The notes beneath the pieces are model-generated. The model was not told where the DNA came from. It saw only the letters and a list, made by a program, of their open reading frames with translations, and ran no database searches. Shown piece by piece: positions 60,141 through 64,000 of a stretch of DNA of 64,000 nt. The stretch's first letter is position 1. Each line of letters starts with the position of its first letter. The position numbers were made by a program, and so were the translations under genes. The DNA comes from Knoellia sp. S7-12 (lineage in GTDB: Bacteria; Actinomycetota; Actinomycetes; Actinomycetales; Dermatophilaceae), in NCBI RefSeq assembly GCF_040518285.1, contig NZ_CP155449.1, positions 3,038,001 through 3,102,000 on the forward strand, written 5' to 3'.

Positions 60141-61922
60141 ATGGCCATCAGCAAAGTCCTCATCGCCAACCGTGGCGAGATCGCCGTCCGCATCGCCCGC
60201 GCCTGCAAGGACGCCGGCATCGGCTCTGTGGCGGTCTATGCCGAGCCCGATCGTGACGCCCTGCACGTCAAGGTCGCCGACGAGGCCTTCGCGCTCGGCG
60301 GCATGACACCTGCGGACTCCTATCTCCTCCAGGACAAGCTGATCGAGGTCGCCAAGGAGGCTGGTGCCGACGCGGTGCACCCCGGCTACGGCTTCCTCGC
60401 CGAGAACGCCGACTTCGCGCAAAAGGTCATCGACTCCGGCCTCACCTGGATCGGCCCCGGCCCCGCCGCGATCGACTCCCTCGGCGACAAGGCCAAGGCC
60501 AAGCACATCGCCGTCAAGGCGAACGCGCCGCTGGCCCCCGGCACGAAGGACCCCGTCAAGGACGCTGACGAGGTCGTCGCCCTTGCGAAGGAGTTCGGGC
60601 TCCCCATCGCGATCAAGGCGGTCTACGGCGGCGGCGGGCGCGGCCTCAAGGTCGCCCGCACCATCGAGGAGATCCCGGAGCTGTTCGACTCGGCCGTGCG
60701 CGAGGCCGTCACCGCCTTCGGCCGTGGCGAGTGCCTCGTCGAGAAGTTCCTCGACAAGCCGCGCCACGTCGAGACCCAGTGCCTCGCCGACCAGCACGGC
60801 AACGTCGTCGTCGTCTCCACCCGCGACTGCTCCCTCCAGCGCCGCAACCAGAAGCTCGTCGAGGAGGCGCCTGCGCCGTTCCTGTCCGATGAGCAGAACG
60901 CCGAACTCGTCCGCGCCTCCAAGGCGATCCTGCGCGAGGCTGGCTATGTCGGCGCCGGCACCTGCGAGTACCTCGTCGCCCAGGACGGCTCGATCAGCTT
61001 CCTCGAGGTCAACACCCGCCTCCAGGTCGAGCACCCCGTGACCGAGGAGGTCACCGGCATCGACCTCGTGCGCGAGCAGTTCCGCATTGCCGACGGTGAG
61101 GAGCTCGGCTACGACGACCCGACCGCGATCGCGCACTCCTTCGAGTTCCGCATCAACGGTGAGGACGCCGGCCGCAACTTCATGCCCGCGCCGGGCACCG
61201 TCTCGCGCATGGTCGTCCCCCACGGCCCGGGCGTGCGTTGGGACGCCGGCATCGTCGAGGGCGACACCGTCGCCGGTGCCTTCGACTCGATGATCGCCAA
61301 GCTCATCGTCACCGGCCGCACGCGCGCAGAAGCACTGGCCCGATCGCGTCGAGCTTTGGCAGAGCTCGAGGTCGACGGCATGCCGACGGTGCTTCCGTTC
61401 CACCGCGCGATCGTCGACGACCCGGCGTTCGCACCCGAGGGTGACTCACCGTTCACGATCCACACCCGTTGGATCGAGACCGAGTTCGACAACCAGATCC
61501 CTGCGTTCGCCGGTGAAACAGCTGCCGATGGCGGCGCCGAGGAGCAGGGCGAACGCCAGCGCGTCACCGTCGAGGTCGGCGGCCGTCGCCTTGAGGTCGT
61601 CCTCCCCGCGGGCCTCGCCCTCGGTGGTGGTGGTGGCGGTGGCGCCGCCAAGAAGAAGGCTCCCAAGCGTTCCGGTGGCAGCAAGGCTGGTGCCGCTGCT
61701 TCCGGCGACTCCCTCACCGCCCCCATGCAGGGAACCATCGTCAAGGTCGGCGTCGAGGACGGCCAGGAGGTCGCCGCGGGTGACCTCATCGTCGTACTCG
61801 AGGCCATGAAGATGGAGCAGCCGATCACCGCCCACAAGGCCGGCACCATCAGCGGTCTCACCGCCGAGGTCGGCGCCACGGTGACCAACGGCGCTGTCCT
61901 CTGCGAGATCAAGGACGCCTGA
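60141..61922 (+). CDS. accA3: Acetyl-/propionyl-CoA carboxylase alpha chain (biotin carboxylase + BCCP)
   Basis: 593 aa from ATG 60141; TACAGT seven bases upstream indicates a leaderless mRNA. Biotin carboxylase: [49 protein letters not shown] (ATP-grasp loop), [18 protein letters not shown]. An Ala/Gly/Lys-rich linker ([19 protein letters not shown]) leads to the biotin domain with Lys557 in EAMKMEQP. It is the shared alpha chain for several beta chains in actinobacteria; here accD5 (32996) and the MCC-like beta chain (43652) are candidates. Confidence 0.95.
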   Translation: MAISKVLIANRGEIAVRIARACKDAGIGSVAVYAEPDRDALHVKVADEAFALGGMTPADSYLLQDKLIEVAKEAGADAVHPGYGFLAENADFAQKVIDSGLTWIGPGPAAIDSLGDKAKAKHIAVKANAPLAPGTKDPVKDADEVVALAKEFGLPIAIKAVYGGGGRGLKVARTIEEIPELFDSAVREAVTAFGRGECLVEKFLDKPRHVETQCLADQHGNVVVVSTRDCSLQRRNQKLVEEAPAPFLSDEQNAELVRASKAILREAGYVGAGTCEYLVAQDGSISFLEVNTRLQVEHPVTEEVTGIDLVREQFRIADGEELGYDDPTAIAHSFEFRINGEDAGRNFMPAPGTVSRMVVPHGPGVRWDAGIVEGDTVAGAFDSMIAKLIVTGRTRAEALARSRRALAELEVDGMPTVLPFHRAIVDDPAFAPEGDSPFTIHTRWIETEFDNQIPAFAGETAADGGAEEQGERQRVTVEVGGRRLEVVLPAGLALGGGGGGGAAKKKAPKRSGGSKAGAAASGDSLTAPMQGTIVKVGVEDGQEVAAGDLIVVLEAMKMEQPITAHKAGTISGLTAEVGATVTNGAVLCEIKDA

Positions 61923-61968
61923 GGGTTCTCGCCGCGCGAGATCGGCGCCACGTCGCTACGTTCGAGAG

Positions 61969-62661
61969 ATGACCCTTCTCTCCAGCACCCTTCGACGCAC
62001 CCTCGCCACGGCTTCGGTCGCCGGCACGATCCTTGCGGCCGCAGCGATCCCCAGCAGCACGGCATACGCCGCGTCTGATCAGGGGAAGGCGCCGGCAACG
62101 TGCGAGTTCAGGCCAACTCCGGATCGCCCGGCGGCTCGCCCGGTCAATCTGCCCAAGGACAAGCAGAAGTCGCACGGCACGGTCGACGTCGAGATCACGA
62201 CGAACTACGGACCCATGGTCTTCCGCCTCGATAGAGACCTCGCGCCGTGCGCCGTCGGCAGCCTCGCGCACCTGGCGAAAGCCGACTTCTATGACCAGAG
62301 TCAGTGCTTCCGCCTCACGAATTCGGCGCGCCTCGGCGTGCTCCAGTGCGGCGACATCTATCGGCAGGAGGAGGGCGGACCGGGCTACGAGTTCGACGAC
62401 GAGGTCACGCCCTCACTGACCTATCCACGCGGCACCATCGCGATGGGCAACCAGGGGCCGGGCACCAACGGTAGCGAATTCTTCGTGGTCCACAGCTTTG
62501 CCAACATCGCACCGAACTACACCGTGATGGGCCACTTGCTCAGTGGGTTCGAGGTCCTGGACGCCATCGTCGAGGCCGGGATCGCGGACCCCGATCTTGA
62601 CGGCCCGCCGGCCCAGCCGGTGTGGATCACCGACGTGCGAGCGGTCGGCCAGCGCGGCTGA
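61969..62661 (+). CDS. Secreted cyclophilin-type peptidyl-prolyl isomerase
   Basis: 230 aa from ATG 61969, with TACGTT six bases upstream. Signal peptide to AYA (about 33), then DKQKSHGTVDVEITTNYGPMVFRL, QCFRLTNSARLGVLQCGDIYRQ, GTIAMGNQGPGTNGSEFFVVHSFANIAPNYTVMGHLLSGFEVLD. The cyclophilin core is recognisable, but the first active-site Arg region (F-x-R) reads CFRL and Cys residues are added. It probably folds exported proteins. It ends before a strong hairpin. Confidence 0.92.
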   Translation: MTLLSSTLRRTLATASVAGTILAAAAIPSSTAYAASDQGKAPATCEFRPTPDRPAARPVNLPKDKQKSHGTVDVEITTNYGPMVFRLDRDLAPCAVGSLAHLAKADFYDQSQCFRLTNSARLGVLQCGDIYRQEEGGPGYEFDDEVTPSLTYPRGTIAMGNQGPGTNGSEFFVVHSFANIAPNYTVMGHLLSGFEVLDAIVEAGIADPDLDGPPAQPVWITDVRAVGQRG

Positions 62662-62684
62662 AATCGCTTGTCGCACAGGACAAA

Positions 62685-62726
62685 CGAACGCCCCGTATGC
62701 CGGTCAGCCGGCCTACGGGGCGTTCG
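62685..62726. terminator. 19-bp hairpin between convergent genes
   Basis: CGAACGCCCCGTATGCCGG pairs with CCGGCCTACGGGGCGTTCG (one mismatch, 4-nt TCAG loop). It lies 23 bases after the cyclophilin stop, facing the convergent antitoxin-like gene, and contains one GTATGCCG octamer. Confidence 0.85.
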
Positions 62727-62747
62727 TCGCGTTGCGTGGTGGTTGCC

Positions 62748-63341
62748 TCAGCGGGCGGGGCTGTCGTTCTGACCGAGGTCGAGGCTCTCGCCACCGTCGG
62801 CGGGCTGGGAGCCACCGGGTGTCGACGCCGAACCCGGGTCCCCCTGCTGGGTCGATCCGCCCTCGGGGAGCCCACCGGACTCGCCCTGGCTCGGGGAGCC
62901 CTGGGACGGCGGCTCGGCGTCCGGGGCCGGGAACGACGGGTCGGTGGGGGCGTCGCTGCCCTCACCCGGGATGGTGGACGGGGCGGTGGTGTCCGGCAGC
63001 TCGCTCGGGGCGGTCGGGTCCTGCTGGGGCTGCGGGTCGCCGGTGCCGGGGGACGGGTTGGGCACCGGCACCTCGGCGGGCTGCTCCGGGACTGCGCCGG
63101 GGTCAGCCGGGACAGAGCCGGGGTCGACCGTCCCCCCGGCGTTGGAGGGGAGACCGAGCTTGCCCTCGACGAAGTCGCCGCCCTTGTCGATGGCGCCGGA
63201 GAACTTGCCGCCGGTCTTCTGGTCGAGGAAGTCCTCAACCTTGTCGATGGCGCTGCGCGCGTTGTCGGGGTTGTCCTGGGCGTAGTCCTTGGCCTGGTTG
63301 AAGGCCTGGTCGCCGCTGATCGGGCGCTTCTGGTCACTCAT
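62748..63341 (-). CDS. MT0933/Rv0909-like antitoxin domain protein with Pro/Gly/Ser-rich tail
   Basis: 197 aa from ATG 63341 (GGGAGAG upstream). Residues 10-65 (DQAFNQAKDYAQDNPDNARS, IDKVEDFLDQKTGGKFSGAI, DKGGDFVEGKLG) have the repeated D-K...G-D-F pattern of the MT0933-type antitoxin family. The remaining 130 residues are Pro, Gly, Ser, Asp and Gln only, with no order expected. No toxin gene is adjacent within the window. Many actinobacterial members are solitary, so an antitoxin role is unproven. Confidence 0.78.
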   Translation of the reverse strand: MSDQKRPISGDQAFNQAKDYAQDNPDNARSAIDKVEDFLDQKTGGKFSGAIDKGGDFVEGKLGLPSNAGGTVDPGSVPADPGAVPEQPAEVPVPNPSPGTGDPQPQQDPTAPSELPDTTAPSTIPGEGSDAPTDPSFPAPDAEPPSQGSPSQGESGGLPEGGSTQQGDPGSASTPGGSQPADGGESLDLGQNDSPAR

Positions 63342-63442
63342 CGTGAATCTCTCCCACAGTGTCGGGTTCGGATGAATTCCAAACTAGTCACGCACGAGGT
63401 CGAAGTGGGGTTTGGCAGCCGCCCGACCACCCGAGTGGAGAC

Positions 63443-64000
63443 TCAGATACCGGTGGTGTGGAGACGACGAGCCGCCTCGGCGATAGAGCCCGAGAGCGAG
63501 GGATAGACCGTGAAGGTGCTTGCGAGCTGGTCGACGTTGAGCCGGTGGTGCACGGCCAGCGTCACCGGGAAGATCAGCTCCGATGCACGTGGGGCCACGA
63601 CGACGCCACCGATGATGGCGCCAGAACCCTTCTGCGCGAACAACTTCACGAAGCCGTCCTCGATGCCCGACATCTTGGCGCGGGGGTTGCGCGACAGGGG
63701 CAGCATGACGACATCTGCGTCGGCCGACCCGTCGTCGATGGCCGTCTGCGAGATGCCAACCGTCGCGATCTCCGGGTCGGTGAAGATGTTGGCCGACACC
63801 ACGCCGAGGTTGAGGGGGGCCACGGCGTCGCCGAGGGCATGGCTCATCGCGATGCGGCCCTGCATCGCTGCCACGGACGCAAGGGGAAGGACTCCGGTGC
63901 AGTCGCCCGCGGCATACACGCCTCGAACGGAGGTGCGCGAGACGCGGTCGACCGCGATGTGTCCGGACTCCGTGAGCTCGATTCCGACATCTTCGAGGCC
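63443..64000 (-). CDS. NAD(P)H-quinone/lipoamide dehydrogenase-type flavoprotein (partial)
   Basis: The window cuts the N-terminus; 185 codons remain (frame open at the last base). It contains VRGVYAAGDCTGVLPLASVAAMQGRIAMSHAL (FAD-binding G-D motif) and the dimerisation domain: NIFTDPEIATVGISQ, AKMSGIEDGFVKLFAQKGSGAIIGGVVVAPRASELIFPVTLAVHHRLNVDQLASTFTVYPSLSGSIAEA. This is the pyridine nucleotide disulfide oxidoreductase family; it lacks the catalytic C-terminal H-x-H-P-x-x-x-E lipoamide motif order and resembles mycobacterial LpdA-type quinone reductases. Confidence 0.85.
   Translation of the reverse strand, partial: GLEDVGIELTESGHIAVDRVSRTSVRGVYAAGDCTGVLPLASVAAMQGRIAMSHALGDAVAPLNLGVVSANIFTDPEIATVGISQTAIDDGSADADVVMLPLSRNPRAKMSGIEDGFVKLFAQKGSGAIIGGVVVAPRASELIFPVTLAVHHRLNVDQLASTFTVYPSLSGSIAEAARRLHTTGI

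Noticed and set aside
62748..63341. A full toxin-antitoxin pair
   Set aside because: Only the antitoxin-like half is present. The neighbours are a cyclophilin and a flavoprotein, so no toxin partner can be supported.
1..64000. tRNA, rRNA, riboswitch or insertion sequence
   Set aside because: I found no cloverleaf with a T-loop, no rRNA stretch, no known riboswitch core and no transposase sequence while reading both strands.

Overview
The window is high-GC DNA packed with actinobacterial gene families: mycobacterial-type acyl-CoA carboxylase genes, an LCP wall ligase, ABC-2 glycan export, F420-type oxidoreductases and many GTG starts. It looks like chromosome of a free-living actinobacterium, possibly Intrasporangiaceae-like; the genus is an inference. 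No tRNA, rRNA, CRISPR array or complete insertion sequence was seen. At least 16 genes carry a TANNNT -10 box 6-8 nt before the start codon, so leaderless transcription is probably common. I used this signal to choose several starts.

Layout. 1-24.2 kb is a cell-surface glycan region: a GT-C-like membrane protein (cut by the window start), a methyltransferase, glycosyltransferases, a GtrA flippase-like protein, a secreted PGRP/amidase with LGFP repeats, and then a complete-looking pseudaminic acid (Pse) pathway: PseB, PseC, PseH, PseG, PseI and a PseF-like cytidylyltransferase fused to an aldo-keto-reductase-like domain. Interleaved are an ACP / acyl-AMP ligase / SDR cassette, a polysialyltransferase-like enzyme, a large methyltransferase-like/kinase-like/coiled-coil protein, a Wzm/Wzt-type ABC exporter and an LCP ligase. 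Together these could make CMP-Pse, polymerise and cap a nonulosonic-acid wall polymer, export it and attach it to peptidoglycan. This resembles the teichulosonic acids known from other actinomycetes.

24.2-62.7 kb contains a backbone in the order known from Mycobacterium: fadE25, purE, purK, gtrA, birA, accD5, accE, maf and accA3. It is interrupted by accessory genes: a two-component system, a class III cyclase, MOSC and a frameshifted DUF559 gene flanked by two 65-66 bp repeat arrays, DUF885, a lipase, an antiporter with a UBP zinc finger, a leucine/acyl-CoA catabolism pair with a divergent MerR regulator, a NarL-type two-component pair, a Ser/Thr kinase, a VWA/MoxR/CoxE module, AKR/EamA/MarR genes around a perfect 32-bp palindrome, and an HxlR regulator with an internal stop. 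62.7-64 kb ends with an MT0933-antitoxin-like protein and a partial flavoprotein oxidoreductase.

Two sequence-level signals are not explained by the genes. The octamer CGGCATAC (or GTATGCCG) occurs about 44 times in coding and non-coding DNA. A 33-bp core repeated at 65-66 bp lies directly after the stop codons of two neighbouring genes, in the same orientation relative to transcription.
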